From Paenibacillus sp. ACRRY (lineage in GTDB: Bacteria > Bacillota > Bacilli > Paenibacillales > Paenibacillaceae), in contig NZ_JAKRNM010000001.1 of assembly GCF_022346995.1 (NCBI RefSeq), positions 1,612,001 through 1,676,000 of the forward strand: DNA of 64,000 nt. Reading direction: 5' to 3'. Below the pieces are notes generated by a model that saw only the letters and a list, made by a program, of their open reading frames with translations, was not told the DNA's origin and searched no databases. Each line of letters starts with the position of its first letter. The first letter of the stretch is position 1. A program made the position numbers and the translations under genes. Positions 8,501-18,222 of the stretch are shown piece by piece.

Positions 8501-9247
8501 TTAATCTGCCAAGCCTTCTCCAGTCTCTCCCCTTTTCACATGAAATGTCTGTAAACTGCCATCCTCACAGATCTCAAGCAGGTTCAATTGCTCACCGTAC
8601 GCGCATCCGCCATCTATGCCGATCTTGTCACCACTAGGGTCAAACCAGATATCTGCACGATCATGCAGGTGCTTCACTGGTGTGTGTCCAAATACCACCG
8701 TATTCGGGATGGATGTGGGCCTTGAGTAAAAGTCCTCCCGAATCCAGATAAAGTCCCGTTCAGGCTGGCTGCGCCAATCCTCTACATCCGGATTGATTCC
8801 TGCATGCACAAAGATATAACCTGGTACTTCATGAACAAGTGGAAGCTCACTCAGAAAACGGAGGTGATGCTCGTATCGGCTGCGAATCCAGTGCTTGGCT
8901 TCCATGTAGGCAGTCCAATCCATCTGCTCTTCATCAAAACGGATCTCCACGTAACTGCCCAGAGTCTGCAATCCGCCATTGCGAATCCAGTGCAGATCAT
9001 ACTCTTCCACGTCATTCATTAGGGCTTTGACCATCATCGCATCATGATTACCCTTAATCACCACAACACCATGTTTCTCCCTAAGTTCCATGATCTGCTC
9101 AACCACCTGCCGACTTTTCGGTCCCCGGTCCACATAATCTCCAAGGAGAATCAGTTCATCCTGATTGAGGTCAACATGCACTTGACGAAGCAGCGCATTG
9201 AATTCATCATAACAGCCATGAATATCACTTATGATACATCTGCGCAT
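8501..9247 (-). CDS. Metallophosphoesterase of the PrpE/ApaH type
   Basis: 248 residues from the ATG at 9247, chosen because GAGGAGGA lies seven bases upstream; an in-frame extension upstream has no site. The two-metal phosphoesterase motifs are complete: ISDIHG (DxH), GDYVDRGP (GDxxDRG), IKGNHDAM (GNHD), and a late GHTPVKHLH. The protein is the size of symmetrical diadenosine tetraphosphatases and bacterial Ser/Thr protein phosphatases, which cannot be told apart by motif alone. It is cytoplasmic and probably monocistronic, lying between the ferredoxin gene and the LLM oxidoreductase, both on the same strand. Confidence 0.85.
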   Translation of the reverse strand: MRRCIISDIHGCYDEFNALLRQVHVDLNQDELILLGDYVDRGPKSRQVVEQIMELREKHGVVVIKGNHDAMMVKALMNDVEEYDLHWIRNGGLQTLGSYVEIRFDEEQMDWTAYMEAKHWIRSRYEHHLRFLSELPLVHEVPGYIFVHAGINPDVEDWRSQPERDFIWIREDFYSRPTSIPNTVVFGHTPVKHLHDRADIWFDPSGDKIGIDGGCAYGEQLNLLEICEDGSLQTFHVKRGETGEGLAD

Positions 9248-9288
9248 GTGAATTCCTCCTCTCTGCTTACACAAGAATACAATTGAAG

Positions 9289-9303
9289 CCCCGCATAGCG
9301 GGA
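9289..9303 (-). terminator. Weak hairpin after the LLM oxidoreductase gene
   Basis: CCCGC-tat-GCGGG stem on the minus strand, about 40 bases past the stop codon. No clear U tract follows, so termination would be weak. Confidence 0.3.
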
Positions 9304-9342
9304 CTCCAACCCCTAAGAATATAAATTCCAGTTCAACCGGCT

Positions 9343-10350
9343 CTAATCCTTCTTGAGACCAAAAGCTTCAGCAATCAGGCCAAAAGAGCGCAGGCGTGCA
9401 TCAAACGAATGAATGGCTGATGCAATAATGACTTCGTCTGCTTCATGACGTTCAGCCATGGCCGTAATTTTGTCCTTCACTTGATCCGGTGTACCAATAA
9501 TGGAGAAGGAGCGGCGCTGGCGAATCTGTTCCATTTCCATCGCGGTATAAGGATAATTATGCACTGTTTCCAGCGAAGGAAATGAACTCTGCTCTAATCC
9601 TCTGCCCAGACGCAAAAAGAACAGTTCATTACTACGAGCCAGTTCTGCTGCTTCTTCCTCCGTCTCTGCGCAGAAGGCCGCTACGGCAATCATGGAATGA
9701 GGTTTGTCATTCAGAATGGATGGTTTGAAATGTCTGCGATAGTATTTCATCGCTTCTTCCCCACCAGGTGTTCCGAAAAATTGTGCAAATGCATAGGACG
9801 TACCCTGTGCTGCAGCAATTCGGGCACCTTCCGAACTGGAGCCCAGCAGCCATACTTCAGGTACAGTTGGTACAGACGGTCCGGCTACCAGAGATGCAAA
9901 ACGGTGATCCTCTGGCAGCTGCTCGTGGAAATACCCGCCCAGGTCAGCAATTTGCTGCGGGAAAAATTGTACATTGGAAGCCTTGCCCTCATTCAGAGCC
10001 CGGCTCGCAATCGGCATGCCGCCTGGCGCTCGGCCAATGCCAAGGTCAATTCGTCCAGGGTGCAGTGCCTCCAGTAGACGGAAGTTCTCCGCGACTTTGT
10101 AGGCGCTGTAATGAGGCAGCATTACGCCACCGGAACCGACCCGAATCCGATCGGTATGAGCTGCGACATGAGCGATCATGACCTCCGGACTGGAAAAGGA
10201 CAGTGCTCCGCCGCCATGATGCTCGGACATCCAGAACCTGGAGAACCCCAGTTCATCGGCATGCTTCGCTAACGTCACAGTCTCCTGAAGGGTGTCCTGC
10301 ACACTGCGTCCTTCATTGATATGTCCATGTTCAAGTACACTAAGTTTCAT
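9343..10350 (-). CDS. LLM class flavin-dependent oxidoreductase (luciferase-like monooxygenase family)
   Basis: 335 residues. The N-terminal pattern LSVLEHGHINEGR, then FSRFWMSEHHG and the SPEVMIAHVAAHTDRIRVGS segment, and LHPGRIDLGIGRAPGG are typical of the MsnO8/YceB-like branch of the bacterial luciferase superfamily. These enzymes bind FMN or F420 in a TIM barrel and oxidise a range of organic substrates; the substrate cannot be read from the sequence. Start ATG at 10350 with GAGAGGA upstream. No flavin reductase is adjacent. Confidence 0.9.
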   Translation of the reverse strand: MKLSVLEHGHINEGRSVQDTLQETVTLAKHADELGFSRFWMSEHHGGGALSFSSPEVMIAHVAAHTDRIRVGSGGVMLPHYSAYKVAENFRLLEALHPGRIDLGIGRAPGGMPIASRALNEGKASNVQFFPQQIADLGGYFHEQLPEDHRFASLVAGPSVPTVPEVWLLGSSSEGARIAAAQGTSYAFAQFFGTPGGEEAMKYYRRHFKPSILNDKPHSMIAVAAFCAETEEEAAELARSNELFFLRLGRGLEQSSFPSLETVHNYPYTAMEMEQIRQRRSFSIIGTPDQVKDKITAMAERHEADEVIIASAIHSFDARLRSFGLIAEAFGLKKD

Positions 10351-10533
10351 CTATATTCATTCCTCTCGTCGAATGCGTTGCTGGCTGTATTTTTCTAATG
10401 CAAAATTCACACTTACTTCATTGTAACATTATTAATTACAGTTTCAAAATCTCTTTATTCTTATCTGTGGAATTGCGATTAAAAAAACTTGTTCCTCTTC
10501 TTCTTTAATATACACGGTCCCGTTTACACTGAA

Positions 10534-10566
10534 TAAAAAAATGCCACCAGCAACAGCTGGTGGCAC
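10534..10566 (-). terminator. Intrinsic terminator of the LTA synthase gene
   Basis: Perfect stem GCCACCAGC/GCTGGTGGC with loop AACA; on the minus strand it is followed by T7. Confidence 0.9.
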
Positions 10567-10597
10567 TTCATATTATAATCAAAGCTTTATATTCTGA

Positions 10598-12535
10598 TTA
10601 TGGTGCTCGTTTGGGCAGCAGCTTCACATACTCGTCAGATAGCTTCATGAGGCTGAGTACATGCTCGTAATCGGAACGATACGGCTCCAGATCGGTAACC
10701 GGTTCATATGTTTTAAGCGAATAAGCTGTTCCGTCATCAAAACCTGCACCTGGTATAAACATAATGTCATTGTTGACAAACGAGCCTGTCGGCAAGTAAT
10801 ACCGAATACCGAATGCATTGTGGTCCATATTCAGCAGATCATGCCCAAATGCAGTGAACTGTTCTTCTTTTAACGATACACCCATTAGGTTCATTACTGT
10901 AGGCAGAATGTCGAGCTGACCACCAGGCTGTTCAATCAATTGACCTTTAACCTGGTTTGGCGTGTGAATCAAGAGTGGGATATTAAAACGGCTCACTTTG
11001 CCATCATACGGAACATTCAGGCTCGCTTGAATCTGTTCGGTAATCTCGTCATTTGCGGGCAAGCCGAAGTGATCGCCGTAGATGACGAGTGTCGTATTCT
11101 CCCATAACCCGTTCGCTTTCAACTGATCAATAAGCTGACCTACTGCATAATCGGTGTAATTAATCGCCTGCAAATAATCATGAAGCAACGTGTTCGTGAT
11201 CGTTGAAGGAATGGTAATGCGCGCCCGATCCGCTGGAACCGTGAACGGTGAGTGGCTCGATGCTGTAATGAACTGGGCATAGAACGGCTGGTTTGCCGCT
11301 TGATGTGCAGCCATTTTCTCCACACCTACACGATATAACTCCTCATCCGAAGGACCAAAATCGTTAAAACGGTCATTCTCGAAGCTTGGCTTATCGAAGT
11401 ATCGATCAAAACCGAGAGCCGGATACATCTTGTTCCGATTCCAGAACGTCACGTCATTGACGTGGAACGTCTCTGACTGGTAGCCTTCGTTGCGAAGCAG
11501 CTTCGGAAGACTTGGCAGCTCGCGGTCACTATACCCGGCAGACATCGGAACGACCCCGGTTGGATAGATGGACGTATTGGACATAAACTCGGCATCCGAG
11601 GTGTTTCCCTGACCGATCTGTTGGAAAAAATGAGAGAAATAATAGCTTTCTTTGGCTAAATCGTTCAGTACCGGCGTCAATACTTGACCATCCAGTGAAG
11701 CGTTAATCGGGAAATTCTGAAAGGATTCCAATTGCAGTACAATCAGATTGCTGCCTTTGGCCTGACCAAAATATTTGGCTTTGATCGCCGATCCCTGGTT
11801 AGTTTTGTCCTGATATGGATATTTGCTCACCAGTTGATTAATCTTGTCAATCGTTTCATTAATATTGCCGTTCGCTATAGCTTCGTTTTCCTTGCTGGTC
11901 AATATCGCCGAGGAGACCTGATAATTCAAAAATCCGAGATTTTCAGCTCGTACCAGTTCGTTATCAATGGTTTCGCCTTTGACAATAAAACTGCCTGACA
12001 GCACGATACAGAATGCAGCCGTAAGAGCTACCCCCAGCTTGCCCCAGTATCTTCTGCGCATTTTTCCGAAATGCAAACCGCTGTCCCGGTAACTTCCGTT
12101 CCTTACACCCGAATGCCTGCGACGCATAATGAGCCAAACCGGCAGCGCAAGCACGATGTCAACAAAGAACAAAAAATGGGAAGGACGTATCAGTGGTCCA
12201 ATACTCCCCCGTACCTGAGCAACCTGCCCGATCTCGCTGAGTGCCGTGTATGTGGGTACAGAGCTAAAATGCACGTTATACAGCGTTGCCGCAAATAGGA
12301 CGAGGGAAAAGAGCAGGTTAAACCCGCCGTACACCATCCGCTTCCAGCGTTTCGGCACAATGAGATCCAGGATGCACACGACGGTCAGAGCTCCCAATGC
12401 ATCTGTCACCAGACCGATCCCGGACAGCCCTTGGAAAAAGAAATACCGCAAAAGCGACAGCTTCAGCAGCATAAGGATAAACAAAACGGCAAATAAGATC
12501 CGTGAAGAGGTCCGTTCATTTTTGGAATTTAACAT
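10598..12535 (-). CDS. ltaS: Lipoteichoic acid synthase family protein
   Basis: 645 residues from the ATG at 12535; the TTG at 12547 abuts the AAGGG site and is unlikely. The N-terminal third carries about five membrane spans. The C-terminal extracellular sulfatase-fold domain has the LtaS active-site elements: metal-binding Glu in LQLESFQNFPIN, the nucleophilic Thr in GQGNTSDAEFMSNTS, and the metal-binding pair in YGDHFGLP. The enzyme polymerises glycerol-phosphate units from phosphatidylglycerol onto a glycolipid anchor at the outer membrane face. Several ltaS paralogues are usual in these bacteria, so this could be the main synthase, a primase or a stress paralogue. Monocistronic with its own terminator. 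Confidence 0.92.
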   Translation of the reverse strand: MLNSKNERTSSRILFAVLFILMLLKLSLLRYFFFQGLSGIGLVTDALGALTVVCILDLIVPKRWKRMVYGGFNLLFSLVLFAATLYNVHFSSVPTYTALSEIGQVAQVRGSIGPLIRPSHFLFFVDIVLALPVWLIMRRRHSGVRNGSYRDSGLHFGKMRRRYWGKLGVALTAAFCIVLSGSFIVKGETIDNELVRAENLGFLNYQVSSAILTSKENEAIANGNINETIDKINQLVSKYPYQDKTNQGSAIKAKYFGQAKGSNLIVLQLESFQNFPINASLDGQVLTPVLNDLAKESYYFSHFFQQIGQGNTSDAEFMSNTSIYPTGVVPMSAGYSDRELPSLPKLLRNEGYQSETFHVNDVTFWNRNKMYPALGFDRYFDKPSFENDRFNDFGPSDEELYRVGVEKMAAHQAANQPFYAQFITASSHSPFTVPADRARITIPSTITNTLLHDYLQAINYTDYAVGQLIDQLKANGLWENTTLVIYGDHFGLPANDEITEQIQASLNVPYDGKVSRFNIPLLIHTPNQVKGQLIEQPGGQLDILPTVMNLMGVSLKEEQFTAFGHDLLNMDHNAFGIRYYLPTGSFVNNDIMFIPGAGFDDGTAYSLKTYEPVTDLEPYRSDYEHVLSLMKLSDEYVKLLPKRAP

Positions 12536-12752
12536 GGTCGCTTTCAACCCTTATCTGAAATTTTACGTTCATTTAACAAAACGCATATTTCAGTATAACA
12601 GTTTTGCTATTTGTATTCCATGAACGGACCCGAATTCCTGTAACTAGCATGCTGCAGCATCCGGTCTGAATTGAAATTAGGACAAGAACGCCTATTACAA
12701 TTTATAATTTACATATAGGAAGACGTTCATTGAATCGTGCCAATCGCCTAGG

Positions 12753-14867
12753 TTAAGCTGTCGTTGATATATCATCAACCTGTACGTCACTGTTCTGCAT
12801 TCGTGCAATGAGTACGGCCTGAGCAGCAGCAATTCTGGCGAATGCCACCTGTTTAGGCGGACAACTTACGTAATCCATTCCCATACGCTGGCTGTAGGTA
12901 AAGGTACTGAGGTCAACATGTTCCTCCGCACAGAGACCTACGATCAACTGAGGTTTACGAAGCCGAGCCTGAACGACAGCGCGTTCCAGTAGTTGTTCTC
13001 CCCCATCCAGATGCAGAATCTCTGCTCCAAATGACAGGAAATCAGCCTGCCTGGCTGTATGGGCCACGGTCAGAGCCATCTGAGCCCCTTCAATCAGCGA
13101 GCCTACCCTGTAATGGCAGTGACGTCTCTCCTCCCCCAGAATCTGTTCAGCCACTTGATCAATCAGTTCTCTGATTATTTGCAGCTCGCTACCGGGCCCT
13201 CTTGACGTTACGAGAATTTCCGGGCGAACCCACAATCCCTGGCGAATGCATTTGAGCGCCGCACGAAAGATGGCTTCTGCCTGCATTTCATAGATTTCCG
13301 GGAAAACGGTTCCAATATGACACCCATGCTGCCTGCTGATCGGATGCTGCTCATGCAGCCGCTCTACAAGCTGGATCATTCGACTTAGCTCCTGCCGGTG
13401 CACATCAAGTCCTCCTGCATGGCCTAGCTGTAATGCCTCTTGACGTTTCACCAACTCATCCACATCCGGGAGAATTTCATATAATGGAGGATCGAATAGT
13501 CTTATCGTTACTGGTAATCCATTCATTTCTTCGAAAATCTGCTCTACATCAGACTGCAGCATAGGCAGCAGCCGTTCCAGACCACGTTTGCGCTCAGCAT
13601 CGGTTTCTGCCAGCACCATCTTTTGTACATAAGGCATCCGCGAGGAAGACAATAACATATGATCGGTTCGGCAGATGCCAATTCCGTCGGCTCCAAGCGT
13701 GCGGGCTATGACAGCATCACGAGGATGACTTGCATTTGCGAGTACCGTTATATTTTTCACATCATCTGCCCATTCGAGCAACTGCTGAAGTTCAGATGTG
13801 GGAGTTACGTTAGATGACTCGACACGCAGCAGTGCCTCTTCCCTGGTTATCAAACCTTCATTTGCAAAATCCACTATGGTCCTGATTACAGCTTCAGAAG
13901 TTAAACGTGCATCCCGGGCTTGTAAAAGGTAAAGCTTCCCGGACTCAATGACAAATTTAATTTCTTGAACAGTGGTGTTCACTCTCTCCAGCTCACGGCT
14001 CGCTTGCAATAGCTGGTCAACCAACTCTGGTTCCGCATGCCTGACCTGCTCCAGTTCCTCCAGGTCAGACCCTGAGCCTGTAAACGTCATGTAATCGCCA
14101 TAGATCCCTCTGGCCCCAGTCAACGGATGACGTGAGTAGATTGTACCGGTTCCGCAGCGATCTCCACACTCTCCATTCACCATCACTTGAATCAAAACGG
14201 GCATACTATAGGCCATCGAAGTGGAGCTCAGGCTTCGGTTATGCAATCCTAAATCGGAAAGGGAGAATGCATGGATGATCCTGTGCAGTTGAAGCTGCAC
14301 ATCCTGAGGGAAAGAGGGATATCCCTGTTCTTCAATAACGCCTTTATATTGCGCAATAGCATACTCAAGTCTCGTTTCATCCAAACTCGTGATATCGCCC
14401 AATCGTTCATCGAAAACCTCATGTGGGATGCCATAAACCAACCAGCCATAATTCTGCAGCAGTACCCGGTAACAGTTGAGTGCATACGGGCGGTTGTTGA
14501 TGCGCTTGGCAAGAGCTTCTACTGTAATGTCATTAAGACCTACGTTAAGCAGCACCAAGGAGTTCGCATCCCGGGGAAGCACGTCACTGGATTGCACAGC
14601 AAGCAGAAGCGGAGCCTCCGGATCACCAAAGGCTGTGCCCGTATAGCGTTCCAGGTGCTGAACTGCCCTGTCTAGATCTTCGGAACCTTCGGCAAAAGGT
14701 GGTTCTGAGTAGCTAAGGAACTCGTGACAGTGTTCCGTTGTAATGGTGAATCCTGCCGGAACAGGCCACCCCGCCTGGCATAACTCCGCAAGCGCGGCTC
14801 CTTTACTGCCCAATAGTCCCTTCATCTCTGCCGTGCCTTCTTCCAACAGAACTACCCGTGTCGTCAT
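12753..14867 (-). CDS. PPDK-like protein lacking the central phosphohistidine domain
   Basis: 704 residues from the ATG at 14867 (GGGAG seven bases upstream; the ATG at 14888 has no site). It starts like pyruvate phosphate dikinase, with EMKGLLGSKGAALAELCQAG and VPAGFTITTE, and holds an ATP-grasp-like region to about 345. It ends with a PEP/pyruvate TIM barrel (ARTLGADGIGICRTDHM, PVTIRLFDPP, GMDYVSCPPKQVAFARIAAA). Between them the roughly 150-residue swivelling domain with the GGMTSHAA phosphohistidine motif is absent: EALLRVESS runs straight into LLEWADDVKNITVLANA. Other losses: SVRS reads AVQS, the metal-binding QDIEF reads QEIKF, and FGTNDLTQ reads FGAEILHL. The barrel Cys (GLCAEE) is kept. 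It cannot act as a normal dikinase; a regulatory or ligand-binding role is inferred. Confidence 0.82.
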   Translation of the reverse strand: MTTRVVLLEEGTAEMKGLLGSKGAALAELCQAGWPVPAGFTITTEHCHEFLSYSEPPFAEGSEDLDRAVQHLERYTGTAFGDPEAPLLLAVQSSDVLPRDANSLVLLNVGLNDITVEALAKRINNRPYALNCYRVLLQNYGWLVYGIPHEVFDERLGDITSLDETRLEYAIAQYKGVIEEQGYPSFPQDVQLQLHRIIHAFSLSDLGLHNRSLSSTSMAYSMPVLIQVMVNGECGDRCGTGTIYSRHPLTGARGIYGDYMTFTGSGSDLEELEQVRHAEPELVDQLLQASRELERVNTTVQEIKFVIESGKLYLLQARDARLTSEAVIRTIVDFANEGLITREEALLRVESSNVTPTSELQQLLEWADDVKNITVLANASHPRDAVIARTLGADGIGICRTDHMLLSSSRMPYVQKMVLAETDAERKRGLERLLPMLQSDVEQIFEEMNGLPVTIRLFDPPLYEILPDVDELVKRQEALQLGHAGGLDVHRQELSRMIQLVERLHEQHPISRQHGCHIGTVFPEIYEMQAEAIFRAALKCIRQGLWVRPEILVTSRGPGSELQIIRELIDQVAEQILGEERRHCHYRVGSLIEGAQMALTVAHTARQADFLSFGAEILHLDGGEQLLERAVVQARLRKPQLIVGLCAEEHVDLSTFTYSQRMGMDYVSCPPKQVAFARIAAAQAVLIARMQNSDVQVDDISTTA

Positions 14868-14996
14868 TACAGCGCTCCCATCCGCCATTCCATGGCTATG
14901 CTTAGAGGTATTCGCATGTTGCGAATTACCCTCTTGTTAATGGTATGATGCAAACGCGCAGTCAAGGACATCTGTGTACGCATTTTGTACTCAGAA

Positions 14997-15010
14997 TGTA
15001 AACGTTTATC
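14997..15010. promoter_or_regulatory. Weak cre-like site
   Basis: TGTAAACGTTTATC matches the catabolite-response consensus TGWAANCGNTNWCA at 12 of 14 positions. It lies between the divergent PPDK-like and VOC genes, so CcpA control of either is possible. Confidence 0.35.
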
Positions 15011-15120
15011 AAAAGAGTTTTATGGTAATATATAGCTTGACTCAAACAAATCAAACTTAAGAATGGCGAATCCTATGATTACAAGGCTGGATCAATACGA
15101 TAACTGGGGAGTGAGTATCA

Positions 15121-15498
15121 TTGTTTAGCAAAGTTGGTCAAATCATGTTGTATGTTAACGATCAGGACAAGGCCCTTCAATTTTGGACAGAAAAAGCAGG
15201 CTTTCACGTGGTCTCCGAAGTCAACGGCGAGGGTATGCGCTGGATTGAAATTGCTCCTGAAGAAGGTGCCGAGACAACCCTTATCCTTCACGACAAGGAA
15301 TTCGTAGCCAAAATGTCCCCCGAGTTGAATCTGGGTACACCTTCGCTCATGTTTTTCACCAAAGATCTCGATAGGCTCTATGCAGACTTGGCCAGCAAAC
15401 AGGTTACGCTAGGTGAACTGGTTACGATTCCGGGCGGAAGAGTCTTCAACTTTGCAGATGATGAAAACAATTACTTCGCTGTGATGGAAAGAGAGTAG
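15121..15498 (+). CDS. VOC (glyoxalase/bleomycin resistance) superfamily protein
   Basis: 125 residues with a TTG start; GGGGAG lies nine bases upstream and no ATG fits. The pattern VGQIMLYVNDQDKALQFWTEKAGF, then WIEIAPEEGAETTLILH, then GRVFNFADDENNYFAV at the end, is the classic paired beta-alpha-beta-beta-beta module of VOC proteins. In this superfamily the metal ligands and substrate vary widely, from glyoxalase to thiol transferases to extradiol dioxygenases, so the reaction is not predictable. Monocistronic, ending at a strong terminator shared with the convergent GNAT gene. Confidence 0.85.
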   Translation: MFSKVGQIMLYVNDQDKALQFWTEKAGFHVVSEVNGEGMRWIEIAPEEGAETTLILHDKEFVAKMSPELNLGTPSLMFFTKDLDRLYADLASKQVTLGELVTIPGGRVFNFADDENNYFAVMERE

Positions 15499-15566
15499 AT
15501 TCGTGAAATCTGGAGATGTGCTCTCTCCATTAGGCGGCGTTATGATTGCCACCCTTCATATTCACA

Positions 15567-15603
15567 CAAAAAAGGCGTCTGACAAAGAGTCAGCCGCCTT
15601 TTA
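15567..15603. terminator. Bidirectional terminator between VOC and GNAT genes
   Basis: AAAGGCGtCTGAC / GTCAGcCGCCTTT with a 5-base loop, and A and T runs at both ends. Confidence 0.88.
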
Positions 15604-15607
15604 ACTG

Positions 15608-16519
15608 TTATTCATATATATGATCTAATTGATACAGCTCCAACACATGCTCCGTTTCGAAGCCTGCTTTTCGGTATAACGATAGCGCACCAAAATTCGT
15701 TTCATCTACACATAAGCGGATTTCACTTACTTGGCTCTCCTGATTCAACTCATATAACGCCTTGTTCAGTAAAAGCGACCCCAGTCCCTGCCTGGAGTGA
15801 TCCTGATTCACGGCAATATATTCAATACTGCCCTCATTAAATTCAGGATCGGCTTCGGCGTAGACATATCCGCGAATCTCCCCTTCCGAGCCAGACAATA
15901 CGTATAAATGATGATGATCCTTGCTTGAGCGCTGAATGAGTGTTTTAGCATCGTAATACGTTCCGGCAAAGGTGGAATCATGTAACTGGATAAAAGATTC
16001 ATACTGACTGGGAGCAATGGTCTGAATCCTGTTATTTGTGCCCTGATCCAGGCCTACTTCATTCAATGAGCGATTATGCAAAATAACCTGCCTGCTCTTG
16101 AGTTTAGCTCCCTTGCCCTTCATAAACGTAATGGCATTCGCATGATGTTCATTATGAAACCCGTAGACTTTCCGGATATGAATCCGATTTTCGCCTAGCT
16201 TGTTCGTTCCCTGCTCCCACAAACGCTCTGCTAATTCTTGCCACTGCTCTGGAGCACACTGAATAAATGGACCCCACAACTCTACAGTCCCTGTATCCGT
16301 ATCTGTATCCATCCCGAGGACTCCTGTCAGCTGCCCATTCTCATCCAGGGTACTGATCCACAGGTCCGGTTGATCACCGAAAGCATCCATCATCGCCTGC
16401 TCAATTTCAAGCGCATCCTTGCCGCAATAACCAATATGATGCTCATGAAGCTGATTCATCTTCGCAATAAAATTAGCGATCACTGACTTGTCCATATACT
16501 GAATAATATTGCGTTCCAT
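15608..16519 (-). CDS. GNAT family N-acetyltransferase (double-domain)
   Basis: 303 residues, about twice a single GNAT fold. The C-terminal half has the complete acetyl-CoA motif A, IEYIAVNQDHSRQGLGSLLLNKAL, followed by the motif B region VDETNFGALSLYRKAGF. The N-terminal half is a more divergent GNAT-like module. Substrate unknown. GGAAGGAGA precedes the ATG at 16519. It starts 27 bases after the AraC-SBP fusion gene on the same strand with no terminator between, so iron-regulated cotranscription is possible. Confidence 0.85.
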   Translation of the reverse strand: MERNIIQYMDKSVIANFIAKMNQLHEHHIGYCGKDALEIEQAMMDAFGDQPDLWISTLDENGQLTGVLGMDTDTDTGTVELWGPFIQCAPEQWQELAERLWEQGTNKLGENRIHIRKVYGFHNEHHANAITFMKGKGAKLKSRQVILHNRSLNEVGLDQGTNNRIQTIAPSQYESFIQLHDSTFAGTYYDAKTLIQRSSKDHHHLYVLSGSEGEIRGYVYAEADPEFNEGSIEYIAVNQDHSRQGLGSLLLNKALYELNQESQVSEIRLCVDETNFGALSLYRKAGFETEHVLELYQLDHIYE

Positions 16520-16546
16520 GACTGCTCTCCTTCCAAAGGTGGTCGT

Positions 16547-18205
16547 CTAGGCCAACACACGCAGGATATCATCGATTTTCTTTCCATGGGAGATAACCCC
16601 GTAATTCATCCAAGTTAGGAAGTCCACTTCGTATACACATCCGTTTCTTACTGCTGCAAGCTGCCGCCATTCCCTGCTGTCCAGCAGCTTCCGTTCATCT
16701 CCGATCGTTGCAGAATCCAGACAGTCAAATGTAATAAATAAATGATCTGCCTGCAATAGCTTCAATTGATCAACGCTTATGCTGATTCTACGTTCCTTCA
16801 GTGCCCATTGCTGCACCAGAGGATGTGGAGATAACCCCAAATCCTGATACATCACAGGTCCAACATAACCCTGCTGTACTCCGTACAACACAATTTCAGA
16901 GGCAGTGATCCGCAAAAAAGCTACCGTTTTTCCTTGCGCAGATCGTGTTAGTAAAGCCTTGGCCTCACGAGCCTTTTCTTCATATGAACCTACGACGTCC
17001 CTAACCCGATCTCCTTTTCCCAATACATCCGCTGTTGACCTTAATATGGAGCGCCAGTCCTCTCCCTTATGATTCAAATAAAACGTAGGTGCCACTTGTT
17101 CGAAACGGTCCAGATTCCACCGCTCATAGCCATCACTTAGCATAATAAAGTCCGGCTTATGGCTCTCTTGGAACATGGCATCCTGATGGGTCACATCGAA
17201 TTCGGGGACATCTTCCATCCCCAAGTAGTGCTGCTTGCCCCACAAATGGTGAGCGTATTGAAGCACGGGCTCCACGCCTAGCGCTAATACGAAATCTTCG
17301 AGGTACGGTGCAAATACTCGAACATCCTGACGATAATGACGTCTGTATACTCCCGGTGAGATGCCAGCATATTGCTTAAACCGACGACTGAAATAATATT
17401 CGTTACTGAATCCAACACTTTGGGCAATATCGTGCAGCCGATCATCTGTCAGCTGTAATAATTGTTTGGAACGTTCCAAACGAATCGAATTCACATAATC
17501 CAGAGGAAGCTTGCCGGTCATCTCCTTGAATTGTCGCGTATAGCTGGACCTGGTAAGCCGAACACCCTCAGCCAGTTCATCCACCGTAATGGATTGGTTG
17601 TAATGATCACGGATATAGCGAATGGATTGTTGTAAGCGAGTCCGATGATCCATGGAAGCATTGCTCGAATCATTTTGCAGAAGCAGCATCCGGAACCATT
17701 CCTGAAAACGAAGCTGCCAGTCCCAATGTTTCATCCAATCCTCTGTCGCCTGTTGCTGTAACAGTTGATCCAATATATCCAGGCAGGAGCTCCAAGGCGT
17801 GTAGGACAACTCAATAGGCGATGATGATGCCGAGATGACTTGCGACTGTGGAAAAGTAGGGCTTATCTCTACGAGTGGAGTGGTAGATCCCACCTTGCTT
17901 GCCTCACCAGCGGCCAGATCAAGCTTATAATAATGGAGCTTGGATTCTGAACCATCTCCAGTTTGCAGAGGTAAGACGGGTATATCGGAAGGGAAAAACA
18001 GAATTGTCCCTTTATTTAACTTGTAGATGACATCTTGCGCCATCAGTTCTCCCTGTCCTTGGGTTACGACAACGATCGAATGGCCCTTCGACGATGTGCA
18101 TTCTAAACAATTGTAAGGTTCCAAGACAGAGTTTTGAACGTATTGAATATGCTGAAGTGAACACAGCCAGGGCATGGGGAGTATCTGTTCTATGGTATGA
18201 GGCAT
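16547..18205 (-). CDS. AraC regulator fused to a siderophore-binding (PBP) domain, Btr-like
   Basis: 552 residues in three parts: an N-terminal cupin-like region (about 1-160), an AraC double helix-turn-helix (about 185-290, VDELAEGVRLTRSSYTRQFKEMTG and SVGFSNEYYFSRRFKQYAGISP), and a periplasmic-binding-protein fold without a signal peptide (about 300-552). This is the architecture of Bacillus subtilis Btr (YbbB), which senses iron-siderophore directly in the cytoplasm and activates siderophore uptake genes. A Fur-like box lies just upstream. The likely target is the solute-binding protein gene at 18324. The start ATG at 18205 has AAGGAAG upstream. Confidence 0.9.
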   Translation of the reverse strand: MPHTIEQILPMPWLCSLQHIQYVQNSVLEPYNCLECTSSKGHSIVVVTQGQGELMAQDVIYKLNKGTILFFPSDIPVLPLQTGDGSESKLHYYKLDLAAGEASKVGSTTPLVEISPTFPQSQVISASSSPIELSYTPWSSCLDILDQLLQQQATEDWMKHWDWQLRFQEWFRMLLLQNDSSNASMDHRTRLQQSIRYIRDHYNQSITVDELAEGVRLTRSSYTRQFKEMTGKLPLDYVNSIRLERSKQLLQLTDDRLHDIAQSVGFSNEYYFSRRFKQYAGISPGVYRRHYRQDVRVFAPYLEDFVLALGVEPVLQYAHHLWGKQHYLGMEDVPEFDVTHQDAMFQESHKPDFIMLSDGYERWNLDRFEQVAPTFYLNHKGEDWRSILRSTADVLGKGDRVRDVVGSYEEKAREAKALLTRSAQGKTVAFLRITASEIVLYGVQQGYVGPVMYQDLGLSPHPLVQQWALKERRISISVDQLKLLQADHLFITFDCLDSATIGDERKLLDSREWRQLAAVRNGCVYEVDFLTWMNYGVISHGKKIDDILRVLA

Positions 18206-18222
18206 TCGTCATCTTCCTTAAT

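Noticed and set aside
12690..12735. Bulged inverted repeat GAACG..CGTTC after the PPDK-like gene as a terminator
   Set aside because: Stem is broken by a bulge, loop is long and the following U tract is poor.
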